The notes under the pieces were generated by a model. It searched no databases, was not told where the DNA came from, and saw only the letters and a list, made by a program, of their open reading frames with translations. From Occultella aeris (GTDB lineage Bacteria > Actinomycetota > Actinomycetes > Actinomycetales > Beutenbergiaceae): 64,000 nt of DNA. Below are positions 38,314 to 47,584 of this stretch, piece by piece. The stretch is taken from NCBI RefSeq assembly GCF_902703175.1, contig NZ_CACRYJ010000017.1, positions 124,001 through 188,000 of the forward strand. The letters are read 5' to 3'. Both the position numbers and the translations under genes were made by a program. Position 1 is the stretch's first letter. Every line of letters begins with the position of its first letter.

Positions 38314-39081
38314 TCACTCGCTCCCGCGCAGGAAGTCCTCGACGGCGAGCAGGTGTGCGGCCATCCGGACCCGCGCCCGCTCCGGGTCGCCGGCGGTGAC
38401 GGCGCTCAGGATCGCCTCGTGCTCGGCCTGCGTCCGGTGCTCCACCCCGGCCTCGGTGGCACTGCGCAGGAGCCGGTGCCTCGCGGTCCGGCCGGCGAGC
38501 GCCTCGATGAGGGCGGCGAGCACGGGATTGCCGGAGGCCGCGCCGATGGCGCGGTGGAAGGCCAGGTCGAGATCCAGGAACGCGGCGCGGTCGAGCCCGC
38601 CCGGTGGCACGTCCACCAGCATCGCGGCGGCGGCCTCGACGGCGTCGACGGCGTCGCTGAGCTCCGGCGTCGAGGCGTGACCCTGGGTGGCGGCGAGGCC
38701 GGCCGCCTCCACCTCGAGCAGCCGGCGCACCGAATGGATGTGCGCGCCGTGCCCGGCCGCCTGGAGGTCGACGGCGAGGCCGAGCGGCCCGACCAGCAGG
38801 GCCGGGTCGAGGCTCGTCACGTAGGTGCCGTCACCCTGCCGGGACTCGACCACACCGAGGGCGGCCAGTGCCCGGACGGCCTCGCGCAGGGAGCCGCGGG
38901 AGACGTCGAACCGGGCCGCCAGCTCCTTCTCGACCGGCAGCCGGTCCCCCGGGGCGAGGTCGCCGTCGATGATCAGCCGGGCGATCCCGGTGACCACATG
39001 ATCGGTCCGGGACCCACGCCGGCCGTCGTCCGCATCCCCACCTGGATCCGGCGCCGGTGCGGACCCCGGACCGGGGCTCAT
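38314..39081 (-). CDS. FadR-type GntR regulator
   Basis: 255 residues. Winged helix near 30-95 ([20 protein letters not shown], then [12 protein letters not shown]) and an all-helical FCD effector domain with metal-ligand histidines ([14 protein letters not shown], then QAEHEAIL). FCD regulators sense sugar acids or other carboxylates. The ATG overlaps the stop of the fuconate dehydratase gene by 4 bases, so the regulator is expressed with the enzyme it probably controls. Confidence 0.9.
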   Translation of the reverse strand: MSPGPGSAPAPDPGGDADDGRRGSRTDHVVTGIARLIIDGDLAPGDRLPVEKELAARFDVSRGSLREAVRALAALGVVESRQGDGTYVTSLDPALLVGPLGLAVDLQAAGHGAHIHSVRRLLEVEAAGLAATQGHASTPELSDAVDAVEAAAAMLVDVPPGGLDRAAFLDLDLAFHRAIGAASGNPVLAALIEALAGRTARHRLLRSATEAGVEHRTQAEHEAILSAVTAGDPERARVRMAAHLLAVEDFLRGSE

Positions 39082-40409
39082 GCCGACGTCTCGGCGAGGC
39101 GTCCGGCCCAGTACGAACCGTCCGGGAACCGGAACTCGGCGATCGAGGACTCGTGCATCTGCGTGGAGTAGCCCGGCTGGGTCGGCACCCGGTAGGCGGC
39201 ACCGGACACGGTGCACGGGTCGGTGAAGTGCTCGTGCAGGTGGTCGACGAACTCGGTGACTCGGCCCTCGTGAGTGCCGGAGACGGCCACGAAGTCCAGC
39301 ATCGAGACGTGCTGGACCATCTCGCACAGGCCGACGCCGCCGGCGTGCGGACACACCGGCACCTCGAACTTCGCCGCCAGCAGGAGCACGGCGATGATCT
39401 CGTTGAGGCTGCCGAGGCGACCGGTGTCGAGCTGGCAGAAGTCCATCGCCCCCGCCTGCATGAACTGCTTGAACATCACGCGGTTGTGGGCGTGCTCGCC
39501 GGTCGCGACCCCGATGGGTGCCACGCCCCTCTTGATGGCGGCGTGCCCGAGGATGTCGTCGGGCGAGGTGGGCTCCTCGATCCAGAGCAGGTCGAACTGC
39601 GCGAGGGCGTTCGTCCACTCGATCGCCTGCGGCACGTCCCAGACCTGGTTCGCGTCGATCATCAGGGTCCGGTCCGGCCCGATCACCTCGCGGGCGATCG
39701 AGCAGCGGCGGATGTCGTCCTCGAGGTTCGCGCCGACCTTGAGCTTGATGTGGTTGTAGCCGTCGTCGATGGCCTCCTGGCACAGCCGCCGCAGCTTCTC
39801 GTCGCTGTAGCCGAGCCAGCCCGCCGAGGTGGTGTAGCAGGGGTAGCCGGTGCGCTCGAGCTCGGCGATGCGCTCGGCCTTGCCGGCCTCCTGGGCCCGC
39901 AGGATCGCGATGGCCTCGTCCCGGGTCAGGGCGTCGGACAGGTAGCGCAGGTCCGCGACGTCGACCAGCTCCTCGGGGCTCAGGTCCGCGAGCAGACGCC
40001 ACAGCGGCTTGCCTGCGGCGCGTGCCGCGAGATCCCAGACCGCGTTCATCACCGCGGACAGGGACAGGTGCACCACGCCCTTCTCCGGGCCGAGCCAGCG
40101 GATCTGGGAGTCCGCCGTGAGGTCGCGGTACACCCCACCGAGGTCACCGACGACGTCGGCGACATCCCGTCCGACGAGCTGCGCCGCCTGCTCCCGCGCG
40201 GCGGCGGCGACGATGTCGTTGCCCCGACCGATCGTGAAGGTGAGGCCGTGACCGGCCAACGGGTCGCCGTCGGGCCCTTGCCCGTCGGTGCGCAGCACCA
40301 CGTATGCGGCGGAGTAGTCGCCGTCCTTGTTCATGGCGTCCGAGCCATCGGCCGTGAGGGAGGTGGGGAAGCGGACGTCCTCGATGTCGACGCCGACGAT
40401 GCGAGTCAT
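39078..40409 (-). CDS. fucD: L-fuconate dehydratase-like enolase-superfamily enzyme
   Basis: 443 residues, the size of L-fuconate dehydratases, which convert L-fuconate to 2-keto-3-deoxy-L-fuconate. Visible catalytic features: K222-x-K224 (HIKLKVG), D252/N254 (IDANQVW), E278 (WIEEPTSP), E305 (ATGEHAHN) and H355 (CPHAGGVG). All metal ligands and both acid/base groups are intact. The ATG at 40409 follows GGAGA; an upstream in-frame start lacks a ribosome-binding site. Family members also act on related sugar acids (for example D-arabinonate), so the substrate is probable, not certain. Confidence 0.9.
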   Translation of the reverse strand: MTRIVGVDIEDVRFPTSLTADGSDAMNKDGDYSAAYVVLRTDGQGPDGDPLAGHGLTFTIGRGNDIVAAAAREQAAQLVGRDVADVVGDLGGVYRDLTADSQIRWLGPEKGVVHLSLSAVMNAVWDLAARAAGKPLWRLLADLSPEELVDVADLRYLSDALTRDEAIAILRAQEAGKAERIAELERTGYPCYTTSAGWLGYSDEKLRRLCQEAIDDGYNHIKLKVGANLEDDIRRCSIAREVIGPDRTLMIDANQVWDVPQAIEWTNALAQFDLLWIEEPTSPDDILGHAAIKRGVAPIGVATGEHAHNRVMFKQFMQAGAMDFCQLDTGRLGSLNEIIAVLLLAAKFEVPVCPHAGGVGLCEMVQHVSMLDFVAVSGTHEGRVTEFVDHLHEHFTDPCTVSGAAYRVPTQPGYSTQMHESSIAEFRFPDGSYWAGRLAETSA

Positions 40410-40478
40410 GTGGGTTCTCCTGGGTCGGATCCGGGCAGCCAAGGGCACGCCGAAGCGCACCACAACAACCCTATGCAG

Positions 40479-40489
40479 TCATCCGATGA
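40479..40489. promoter_or_regulatory. Candidate GntR operator upstream of fucD
   Basis: TCATCCGATGA, an inverted repeat with a 1-base centre, in the divergent region between the fuconate dehydratase and the second FadR-type gene. A second inverted repeat, GAATC-N5-GATTC, lies at 40519-40533. Either could bind one of the two flanking regulators. Confidence 0.4.
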
Positions 40490-40601
40490 ATTTCCACTCT
40501 GACTAGGAATCAGTGCGAGAATCGGCTAGATTCGGCCGTAAAGATCAGATGTCGCAAGTCAAAGGCGCGGTCGAGACCCCCCGGTTCGGAGATTGACAAC
40601 G

Positions 40602-41291
40602 ATGGCTAAGGCCTCCATGTACGAGCACATGGTCGACGTGCTCGGCGCTCGCATCGTCAGCGGTGAGCTCGCGCCACTCGAGGTGATGTCGCTGGCGGGC
40701 CTCGAGCAGGAGTTCGGCGTCTCGCGGACCGTGGCCCGGGAGGCCATGCGCGCGTTGCAGTCGCTCGGGATGATCACCGCGCGCCGGCGCGTGGGCCTGA
40801 TCGTCTCCCCCGCCGCGGACTGGAACGTGCTGGACCCCCAGGTGATCCGGTGGAACCTGCTCGGCGAGGGGCGCGACGCCCAGCTCCTCGCACTCATGGA
40901 CCTGCGCATCGCCGTCGAGCCCACAGCCACCCGGCTCGCGGCCCAGCACGCGACGGCCGCCCAGCGCGCCCTCCTGCTCGACCTGGTCAGCCGACTCAGT
41001 GCGATCGGGGACGCCGGCCGCGGCGACTCCGACGAGTATCTGCGCGTGGACGTCGAGTTCCACGTGACGCTGCTGCGGGCCAGTGGCAACCCGATGCTGC
41101 TCGCGCTCGAGCCGGCCGTGACCGAGGTGCTGATCGGTCGATCCCACCTCGGCCTGACCCCGGCGCACCCGAACCCGCTCGCCCTGGCCTGCCACGTCAG
41201 CGCGGCCCGCGCCGTGTCCGAGGGCAGCGCGCAGGCTGCCGAGGAGGCCTCCCGCACCATGCTGTCGCTGGTCCGGGACGAGGTCGGCTGA
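40602..41291 (+). CDS. FadR-type GntR regulator, second copy
   Basis: 229 residues. HTH LAGLEQEFGVSRTVAREAM, wing with GMITARRRVGLIV, FCD domain with R/H/D residues (DLRIAVEPTA, then VDVEFHVTLLRASGNPM). The regulator diverges from fucD and converges with the idonate dehydrogenase-like gene. The ATG at 40602 begins MAKASMYEHMV; a TTG at 40593 is an unneeded alternative. Confidence 0.9.
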   Translation: MAKASMYEHMVDVLGARIVSGELAPLEVMSLAGLEQEFGVSRTVAREAMRALQSLGMITARRRVGLIVSPAADWNVLDPQVIRWNLLGEGRDAQLLALMDLRIAVEPTATRLAAQHATAAQRALLLDLVSRLSAIGDAGRGDSDEYLRVDVEFHVTLLRASGNPMLLALEPAVTEVLIGRSHLGLTPAHPNPLALACHVSAARAVSEGSAQAAEEASRTMLSLVRDEVG

Positions 41292-41341
41292 ATCTCACTG
41301 CCCACCCGGCTGCCCTCCTTCGGACCTGGACCGTACGAGCC

Positions 41342-42346
41342 TCAGAGTGCGACGAGGACCTTGCCCGAGGCGCGGCTGTCCTTGGCGGTCGCGAACGCCC
41401 GGGCGGCGTCGGCGGAGCTGATCACGTGCGTCACCACGGCCTCGGCCTCGGGGTGGGCGTTCAGCAACCGCACGGCCTCACCGATCTCGTCGTCGAACCG
41501 GAAGCAGCCCACGAGGCGCGCCTCCTTGGAGATCAGCGGCGCGAGCAGCACCGACACCTCGGCGTTCGGGAGCATCCCCACCTGGGCGACGACACCGCGG
41601 GGGCGCACCGCGCCGATCGCGGTGGTGATGGACGCGGGCACGCCCGCGCACTCGAGCACCACGTCGTAGGCGTTGACGGGCACCTCGGCGCTGCCGAGCA
41701 GGATCGTGGCGTCCGCGCCGACGGCGGTGGCTCGCTCGAGCGGTTCGGGCACGACGTCGGCCACGGTCACGTGGGCGGCGCCGAGCGCCTTCGCGGCGAA
41801 CGCGGTGAGCAGCCCGATCGGGCCGGCACCGCTGACCAGGACGCGCGCGCCCTCGACGCCGCCGGCCTGGGAGACGCCGTGCAGCGCCACCGCGAGCGGC
41901 TCGGCGAGGGCGGCCCGGGTCAGCGGAAGTTCCGCGGGCAGTTCCCGGATCATGTCCGCGCCGACCACCAGGTACTGCGCCATCCCGCCCTGGGTGTGCG
42001 GCCAGGTGGAGGCCGAACCGAGGTAGGAACCGCCGGGCCACAGGTGCCGCGCGTCCTCCAGGCCGGCAACGACCGGGCCGAACGTGGCCGGGTGCACGGT
42101 CACCGGCGTGCCCTGGGCCAGCCGGCCGCTCGGGTCCGCATCGACCGTGCCGGAGAGCTCGTGGCCGGGCACCAGCGGCTCGCGGACCACGAACGCACCG
42201 TTCGCACCGTGGAAGTAGTAGTGCAGGTCCGAACCGCAGATCCCCACGTAGGCGACCTTGATCCGGACCTGGTCCGGGCCCGGCTCGGGTACGTCGACCT
42301 CAACGGGCCGAAGGTCTTCCTTGCCGTGGATGCTGAGTGCGCGCAC
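41342..42346 (-). CDS. Zinc-type alcohol dehydrogenase, L-idonate 5-dehydrogenase-like
   Basis: 334 residues. Catalytic-zinc residues C37 (GICGSDLH), H62/E63 (PGHELSG), and NAD fold VLVSGAGPIGLLTAFAAK. In place of the structural-zinc loop there are no cysteines (HPATFGPVVAGLEDARHLW), unlike E. coli IdnD and most relatives, which have four. L-idonate 5-dehydrogenase oxidises L-idonate to 5-ketogluconate. The gluconate 5-dehydrogenase-like gene lies just upstream. GTG start at 42346 with AAAGGA. Confidence 0.82.
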   Translation of the reverse strand: MRALSIHGKEDLRPVEVDVPEPGPDQVRIKVAYVGICGSDLHYYFHGANGAFVVREPLVPGHELSGTVDADPSGRLAQGTPVTVHPATFGPVVAGLEDARHLWPGGSYLGSASTWPHTQGGMAQYLVVGADMIRELPAELPLTRAALAEPLAVALHGVSQAGGVEGARVLVSGAGPIGLLTAFAAKALGAAHVTVADVVPEPLERATAVGADATILLGSAEVPVNAYDVVLECAGVPASITTAIGAVRPRGVVAQVGMLPNAEVSVLLAPLISKEARLVGCFRFDDEIGEAVRLLNAHPEAEAVVTHVISSADAARAFATAKDSRASGKVLVAL

Positions 42347-42418
42347 GCGGGTTCCTTTGCTGACTTGTTCGAGGGGTTGGCGGGTGGGCCGCGGCGGCGC
42401 GGCCCGGCGGGGTCATGG

Positions 42419-43189
42419 TCAGACGACGGAGGTGAGGCCGCCGTCGACGTGGATGTTCTGGCCGGAGACGAAGCTGGACGCGGCGGAGGAGAGGAACACC
42501 GCGGCGCCGACGAGCTCGGAGAGCTTGCCCCAGCGGTTGGCCGGGGTGCGGTTCTTGAGCCAGCCGTCGAACTCCGGGTCGCTCCACAGGTCGCGGTTCA
42601 TCTCGGAGGCGAAGTACCCGGGCGAGATGGCGTTCACCTGGATGTCGAAGCGGGCCAGGTCCGCGGCCATGCCCTTGGTGAGCATCACGACGCCGCCCTT
42701 GGAGGCGGTGTACGGGGCGATGGTCTGTCGCGCCAGGGCCGACATCGCCGAGCCGATGTTGATGACCTTCCCGGAGCCGCGCTCGGCCATCGCGGTGGTG
42801 ACCGGCTGCGAGACGTAGAACACCGAGGACAGGTTGGTGGCGAGCACCTGATCCCACTTCTCGGCGGGGAATTCGTTGAACGGCGCCCGGTGTTGCATGC
42901 CCGCGTTGTTCACGAGGATGTCCGGGACGCCGAGCCGCTCGATCAGGGCTCCGACCTGCTCGCGGACCACGCCGGCATCGGTGACGTCGAAGCAGACCGT
43001 GTGGGTCTTCACCCCGGTCTCCTCGGCGATCCTGGCGGCGGCCTCGGCGGTGACCGCCTGGTCGCGGCCGTGCACGACGACGTCCGCGCCGGCCTGGGCC
43101 AGACCGAGTGCCAGGGCGTTGCCGATACCCCGGGCGGAGCCGGTCACGAACGCGAGTCGACCGGTGAGGTCGAAGAGGGAAGTCGTCAT
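42419..43189 (-). CDS. idnO: SDR-family gluconate 5-dehydrogenase-like enzyme
   Basis: 256 residues, classical SDR with TGSARGIGN, NNAG, catalytic S/Y/K (INIGSAMSALARQTIAPYTA then SKGG) and C-terminus GQNIHVDGG. It matches IdnO over NNAGMQHRAPFNEFP, NAISPGYFASEMN and a TPANRWG segment. IdnO reduces 5-ketogluconate to D-gluconate. A KduD-like activity, acting after KduI, is an alternative. Transcribed before the idonate dehydrogenase-like gene. Confidence 0.85.
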   Translation of the reverse strand: MTTSLFDLTGRLAFVTGSARGIGNALALGLAQAGADVVVHGRDQAVTAEAAARIAEETGVKTHTVCFDVTDAGVVREQVGALIERLGVPDILVNNAGMQHRAPFNEFPAEKWDQVLATNLSSVFYVSQPVTTAMAERGSGKVINIGSAMSALARQTIAPYTASKGGVVMLTKGMAADLARFDIQVNAISPGYFASEMNRDLWSDPEFDGWLKNRTPANRWGKLSELVGAAVFLSSAASSFVSGQNIHVDGGLTSVV

Positions 43190-43268
43190 TGGTCACCTTC
43201 GTAGGACGGGGCGAGTACCGCAGGTATCGCGGTGCGCGTCGTTGCGGGCTGGGCCCGAGCAGGAATAG

Positions 43269-43274
43269 ATACTA
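43269..43274 (-). promoter_or_regulatory. Candidate -10 element for the idnO-idnD pair
   Basis: On the minus strand the 43264-43282 patch reads GATTGGTAGTATCTATTCC with TAGTAT at 43269-43274. It is the only AT-rich segment in the 114-base gap upstream of the SDR gene. A TACCGCAGGTA inverted repeat lies downstream near 43217. Confidence 0.35.
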
Positions 43275-43303
43275 CCAATCACCTGCCCGGGAGGCAATGC
43301 CCG

Positions 43304-44335
43304 TCAGGAGACCTGCTCGCCCTGTCGCTCGATCCAGGCCTGGACGACGGCGGTGTCGTTGTCCCCGAGGCCGGCCGCGGTCAGGTCGGTGAACGTCTGC
43401 AGCAGCTGCTTGGTCAGGGGCAGTGTGGTGCGGGCGTCCTCGGCCTGGTCGAGGGCGCCGGTGAGGTCCTTGACCATGTACTTCGCGGCGCCGGACGGCG
43501 AGTGGTCGTGCGTGACGAAGCGGTCCTTCTTGACCTCGAGCAGGCGGGAGCCCGCGTAGCCGCCGCCGAGCAGGTCGAAGAGCGCTGCGACGTCCAGCCC
43601 GGACCGCTCGGCGAGGACCGCGGCCTCTCCGAGGGCGGTGACGGTGGCCGCCACGATCACCTGGTTGCAGGCCTTGCCGACCTGGCCCGAGCCGAGCGGG
43701 CCCAGGTGCACCGGGTTGCCGGTGGCGCTCAGGACCCCGGCGACGACGTCGACGTCCTCGCGTTCACCGCCGACGAAGATCGCCAGCGTTCCGGCCTCGG
43801 CGCCCTGCTCGCCGCCGGAGATCGGGGCGTCCACGACGCGCCAGCCGGCGTCGCGCAGCTCCGGTCGATCCGCGAGCTCGCGCACGTCCCGCGGGGAGAC
43901 CGTCGAGCAGATCACCAGCAGCCGGCCACGCTGCGGTGCGAGCACTGCCTCCGGCGAGCCGACCTGCTCGACGCCACCCTCGTCGCCGGACTCACCCGCA
44001 ATGTCCGCGAGCAGGCCGTCCGGGCCGGTCAGTACGGCGTCGATCTCCGGCATGCCGGGCAGCACCAGGACGACCACGTCGCTCGACGCCGCGAGCTCGG
44101 CAGCCGTGGCCGCCACCGAGGCGCCGTGCGCGGCAAGCGCCTGCGTGGTCGCCGGACGCCGTGCCCACACCGAGGTGGGGATGCCCGCCGTCGCCATGTG
44201 TCGCGCCATCGGCGCGCCCATCACGCCCAGCCCGATGATCCCGACCCTGGTGCCGGCCGCGCCTGTCGCGGCCCCGTCCGTCGCCGATCCTGCCGCGCTC
44301 GTCCCGCTCGTCCCGCTCATCATGTCCGTCATCAT
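43304..44335 (-). CDS. Beta-hydroxyacid dehydrogenase, tartronate semialdehyde reductase/GarR-like
   Basis: 343 residues. N-terminal Rossmann motif GIIGLGVMGAPMARHM, substrate loop DAPISGGEQGAEAGTLAIFV and catalytic lysine in GSGQVGKACNQVIVA. Members reduce 2-hydroxy-3-oxopropionate or oxidise 3-hydroxyisobutyrate. The start has a 30-residue Ser/Thr/Gly-rich leader (MMTDMMSGTSGTS) and there is an extra loop around 105-125 (GESGDEGGVEQVG). ATG at 44335 follows GAGAGGGA. Divergent from the TRAP operon; may reduce a pathway end product such as tartronate semialdehyde. Confidence 0.85.
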   Translation of the reverse strand: MMTDMMSGTSGTSAAGSATDGAATGAAGTRVGIIGLGVMGAPMARHMATAGIPTSVWARRPATTQALAAHGASVAATAAELAASSDVVVLVLPGMPEIDAVLTGPDGLLADIAGESGDEGGVEQVGSPEAVLAPQRGRLLVICSTVSPRDVRELADRPELRDAGWRVVDAPISGGEQGAEAGTLAIFVGGEREDVDVVAGVLSATGNPVHLGPLGSGQVGKACNQVIVAATVTALGEAAVLAERSGLDVAALFDLLGGGYAGSRLLEVKKDRFVTHDHSPSGAAKYMVKDLTGALDQAEDARTTLPLTKQLLQTFTDLTAAGLGDNDTAVVQAWIERQGEQVS

Positions 44336-44418
44336 CGTTCCGGTCCCTCTCGTGTCGGTGGGCGTCCATGCCCGCGGTGACTGCAGCCGATCTCGTTGAC
44401 TTGCACAACCCGCTGACA

Positions 44419-44457
44419 CTTTGATATCACTATTCCACCCGCTTTGATATGACTATT
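44419..44457. promoter_or_regulatory. Twin direct repeats between GarR-like gene and TRAP operon
   Basis: CTTTGATATCACTATT at 44419-44434 and CTTTGATATGACTATT at 44442-44457, 16 bases each with one difference, starts 23 bases apart (about two turns). The first contains the palindrome TGATATCA. They lie in the divergent promoter region and are likely operators for a sugar-acid regulator; which one is unknown. Confidence 0.6.
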
Positions 44458-44561
44458 GACCTAGCATGGCGGGGCGGCTCCACGATGATCGCGGAGTCGA
44501 GGGGCGGCCGCCGGCCGTCCGCACTACATTCGGTGATATCCCCCGGACGAAGAGGTCTGTA

Positions 44562-45623
44562 ATGACACGCAAGAAGGTCCTCGCGACCGCAGCAGCTGCC
44601 CTGACCATCACCCTCGGCCTCGCCGCGTGCGGATCCGGCGGGGGTATCGACGGTGGCGACGGAGACGACATCGACGTGACGAGCGCAGACACGGTCTGGC
44701 GGCTCGCGTTCAACCAGACTGAGGAGCACCCGCAGTACCTCGCCGCGGTCGAACTCGGTGAAGCGCTCTACGAGGCCACCGACGGCCGCTACGGCATCGA
44801 GGTGTACGCCAACGAACTCCTCGGCACCCAGGCGGACGTCGTGAACAACGTCTCCGAGGGCAGTGTCGAGATGATGTACATCGGCGGCCCGGTGATGGAG
44901 TCCTTCAACGAGGACTTCATCGTGTTCAACCTGCCGTACATGTTCGCCTCCCAGGAGGCCCAGGCCGGCGTGTTCGCCGACACCGAGGTCACCGGCGACC
45001 TGTTCGCCTCGATCGAGGAGTCCAAGGGCATCACGGTCCTCGCTGCCCTGTTCGCCGGCGTCCGCAACGTGTACAACGCGGAGCGCCCGGTCGTGGAGCC
45101 CGAGGACCTGGACGGCCTGAAGCTGCGCGTGCAGCAGTCCGACTCCCAGGTGCGGATGATCGAGCTGATGGGCGGGGTCGCGTCCCCGATGGGCCAGGGC
45201 GAGGTCTACACCGCGCTCCAGTCCGGCGTGCTCGACGGCGCCGAGAACAACGAGACGGTCTACAACGCCCTCAACCACGACGAGGTCGCGGAGTACTACT
45301 CCTACACCCGTCACCTCATGATCCCGGACTACCTGCTCATGAACACCGACATCCTCGCGGACATGAGCGACGAGGACCGCGAGGCCTTCCAGGCGCTCAT
45401 CCCGGATCTGGTGGAGAGCGCCAACACCGGCTTCCTCGAGTTCATCGACGAGTCGATCGCCGCCTCCGAGGAGGCCGGCGCGCAGTTCAACGACGACGTG
45501 AACGTCGAGGCGTTCCGCGAGCGGGTCACCCCGCTGGTCGAGGAGTCCATCAACAACCCGGTGCGACAGGACCTCTTCGACGCGGTCCAGCAGTACAACG
45601 AGCAGTTCCCCGCCGGGAGCTGA
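44562..45623 (+). CDS. dctP: TRAP transporter substrate-binding lipoprotein, DctP family
   Basis: 353 residues. Lipoprotein signal MTRKKVLATAAAALTITLG followed by lipobox LAAC. DctP core: HPQYLAAVELGEALYEAT, RYGIEVYANELLG and the ligand region GEVYTALQSGVLDGAENN. DctP proteins present organic acids (here probably a uronate or sugar acid) to the membrane subunits. ATG at 44562 with GAAGAGG. First gene of dctPQM; followed by a strong hairpin. Confidence 0.93.
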   Translation: MTRKKVLATAAAALTITLGLAACGSGGGIDGGDGDDIDVTSADTVWRLAFNQTEEHPQYLAAVELGEALYEATDGRYGIEVYANELLGTQADVVNNVSEGSVEMMYIGGPVMESFNEDFIVFNLPYMFASQEAQAGVFADTEVTGDLFASIEESKGITVLAALFAGVRNVYNAERPVVEPEDLDGLKLRVQQSDSQVRMIELMGGVASPMGQGEVYTALQSGVLDGAENNETVYNALNHDEVAEYYSYTRHLMIPDYLLMNTDILADMSDEDREAFQALIPDLVESANTGFLEFIDESIAASEEAGAQFNDDVNVEAFRERVTPLVEESINNPVRQDLFDAVQQYNEQFPAGS

Positions 45624-45635
45624 CCAGGCACTGAC

Positions 45636-45677
45636 CCGAGTGGGGGTGCGGGCGACTTCGGCCGCACCCCCATTCGG
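45636..45677 (+). terminator. Intercistronic stem-loop between dctP and dctQ
   Basis: Arms of 16 bases (CCGAGTGGGGGTGCGG and CCGCACCCCCATTCGG) with one G-U pair in RNA and a 10-base loop. Such hairpins after binding-protein genes reduce read-through or stabilise the upstream mRNA, giving more binding protein than membrane subunits. Confidence 0.75.
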
Positions 45678-45716
45678 CTGTTCAAGACACCTGAACCATA
45701 AGAAATCGGAGCAGCG

Positions 45717-46259
45717 ATGAAGGTCATCGACGGGTTCCACAAGGGGTTGAACGCGTTCCTGCGCTGGTTCTGCATCATCCTCTTCGTGGTCATGGTCGGC
45801 CTGGTGATTGCCCAGGTGGTCGTCCGGTTCCTGGGGATCTCGCTCCCCTGGACCGAGGTGAGCGCAAGGATCGTGTTCATCTGGCAGGGCATCATCGGCG
45901 CGGCCTACGTGATCGGCGAGAAGGAGGACGTCGCCATCGACTGGCTCGTCAACAAGCTGCCGGTCAAGGCGGTCAAGGGTGTCTCGATCCTGGCCCACGC
46001 GATCGTGGCCTTCTTCGCGATCTGGATCATGATCTGGGGCGGGATGCGCAACGTCCTGGCCGGCTGGGAGGACCACGTGCAACTGATGCCGGTCACCCAG
46101 GGTCAGACCTTCCTGGTGCTCCCGATCGCCGGTGCGCTGATCGTCATCTACAGCATCCTGCACACCATCGACATCGTGCGGGCCTCGGACGAGGAGATCA
46201 CTCACCACGAGGAGCCCGAAGACCTGGACATCAGCAAGATCGCGGAAGAGGGGATCTGA
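45717..46259 (+). CDS. dctQ: TRAP transporter small membrane subunit, DctQ family
   Basis: 180 residues, four predicted membrane helices, with the family segment FLGISLPWTEVSARIVFIWQ. C-terminus is acidic (EEPEDLDISKIAEEG). One base separates its stop from dctM. Confidence 0.93.
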   Translation: MKVIDGFHKGLNAFLRWFCIILFVVMVGLVIAQVVVRFLGISLPWTEVSARIVFIWQGIIGAAYVIGEKEDVAIDWLVNKLPVKAVKGVSILAHAIVAFFAIWIMIWGGMRNVLAGWEDHVQLMPVTQGQTFLVLPIAGALIVIYSILHTIDIVRASDEEITHHEEPEDLDISKIAEEGI

Positions 46260-46260
46260 C

Positions 46261-47568
46261 ATGAACGACGCACTCATGGTCACTCTCATCATGGTGATCG
46301 GCATGTTCGGCCTGATGGCCCTCGGTGTCTCCGTCTCGGTCGCCATCGGACTTCCCGCCTCGATCTGCCTGGTGCTGCTCCAGGGCAACGAACAGGGCAT
46401 CTACACGAGCGCCCAGAAGATCTACAACGGCATCGACTCGTTCGCGTTGCTCGCCATCCCACTCTTCGTGCTGGCCGGAGCCATCATGAACAACGGCGGC
46501 ATAGCCACAAGACTCATCGACCTGGCGAGAGCGATGACGGGCCGGATGCCCGGCTCCCTCATGCAGACCAACGTCGTCGCGAACATGCTGTTCGGTTCGA
46601 TCTCCGGCTCCGCCCTCGCCGGCGCTGCCGCCGTCGGATCCTCGATGGCACCGCAGCAGCGCAAAGATGGCCACGACATGCACTGGGCGGCCGCCGCGAA
46701 CGTGGCTTCGGCCCCGTCGGGCATGCTGATCCCGCCGTCCAACACCCTCATCGTGTACGCACTGGTCTCCCAGGCGTCCGTCGGCGCGCTGTTCGTCGCC
46801 GGGTACATCCCCGGCATCCTCTGGGGCCTGTCCTGTGCCGTGATCATCTGGCTGTACGCCCGCAAGAAGCCGGAGCTGCGCGGGAAGGGCTTCCCGACGT
46901 TCCAGGTGTTCCTGACGATCCTCTGGCGGGCGCTGCCGTCCCTGTCCATGGTGCTCATCGTCATCGGCGGGATCATCTTCGGGTTCTTCACCCCCACCGA
47001 GGGCGCCGCGGTCTCCGTGGTGGTCTCGGCAGCCCTGGCGATGATCTACCGGGCCGTCAAGATCAAGGACTTCCCCAAGATCCTGCTGCAGTCCACCCGG
47101 ACCTCCTCTGTGGTCATCTTCCTGATCGGGCTCTCCTCGATCATGTCCTTCGCGATGACCTATTCCCGGGTGCCGCAGCTGATCGGGGAGTGGATGACGC
47201 AGATCACCGACTCCAAGATCGTGTTCCTGCTCATCATGATGGTCATCCTGCTGATCATCGGGATCCCCCTGGACGCCACCCCGGCGGTGCTGATCTTCAC
47301 GCCGATCTTCCTGCCGATCGCGGTGGAGGCGTACGGGATCAGCCCGATCCACTTCGGCATCATGCTCGTGTTCAACATGTGCATCGCGGTGATATCACCA
47401 CCATCGGCACCGGTCCTGTTCGTCGGTGCCAAGGTGGCCGAGGTGAGGGTCGAGAGGGTCTTCAAGCCGCTGTTGTACTTCTACGTGTCGCTGATCGTGA
47501 TGCTCCTGATCATCCAGTTCGTGCCGGCACTGTCCCTGTGGCTACCCGGACTACTCGGCCTCATCTAG
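46261..47568 (+). CDS. dctM: TRAP transporter large permease, DctM family
   Basis: 435 residues, about 12 membrane helices. Diagnostic stretches: FALLAIPLFVLAGAIMNNGG, GSISGSALAGAAAVGSSM, APSGMLIPPSNTLIVYAL and the C-terminal ISPPSAPVLFVGA. It carries the Na+-coupled translocation pathway. Completes dctPQM and is followed after 16 bases by a dehydrogenase. Confidence 0.95.
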   Translation: MNDALMVTLIMVIGMFGLMALGVSVSVAIGLPASICLVLLQGNEQGIYTSAQKIYNGIDSFALLAIPLFVLAGAIMNNGGIATRLIDLARAMTGRMPGSLMQTNVVANMLFGSISGSALAGAAAVGSSMAPQQRKDGHDMHWAAAANVASAPSGMLIPPSNTLIVYALVSQASVGALFVAGYIPGILWGLSCAVIIWLYARKKPELRGKGFPTFQVFLTILWRALPSLSMVLIVIGGIIFGFFTPTEGAAVSVVVSAALAMIYRAVKIKDFPKILLQSTRTSSVVIFLIGLSSIMSFAMTYSRVPQLIGEWMTQITDSKIVFLLIMMVILLIIGIPLDATPAVLIFTPIFLPIAVEAYGISPIHFGIMLVFNMCIAVISPPSAPVLFVGAKVAEVRVERVFKPLLYFYVSLIVMLLIIQFVPALSLWLPGLLGLI

Positions 47569-47584
47569 CTGAAAGGAAGCACCG

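Noticed and set aside
47388-47402. GGTGATATCACC palindrome as an operator
   Set aside because: It lies deep inside the dctM coding sequence, without a nearby gene start, and is explained by codons.
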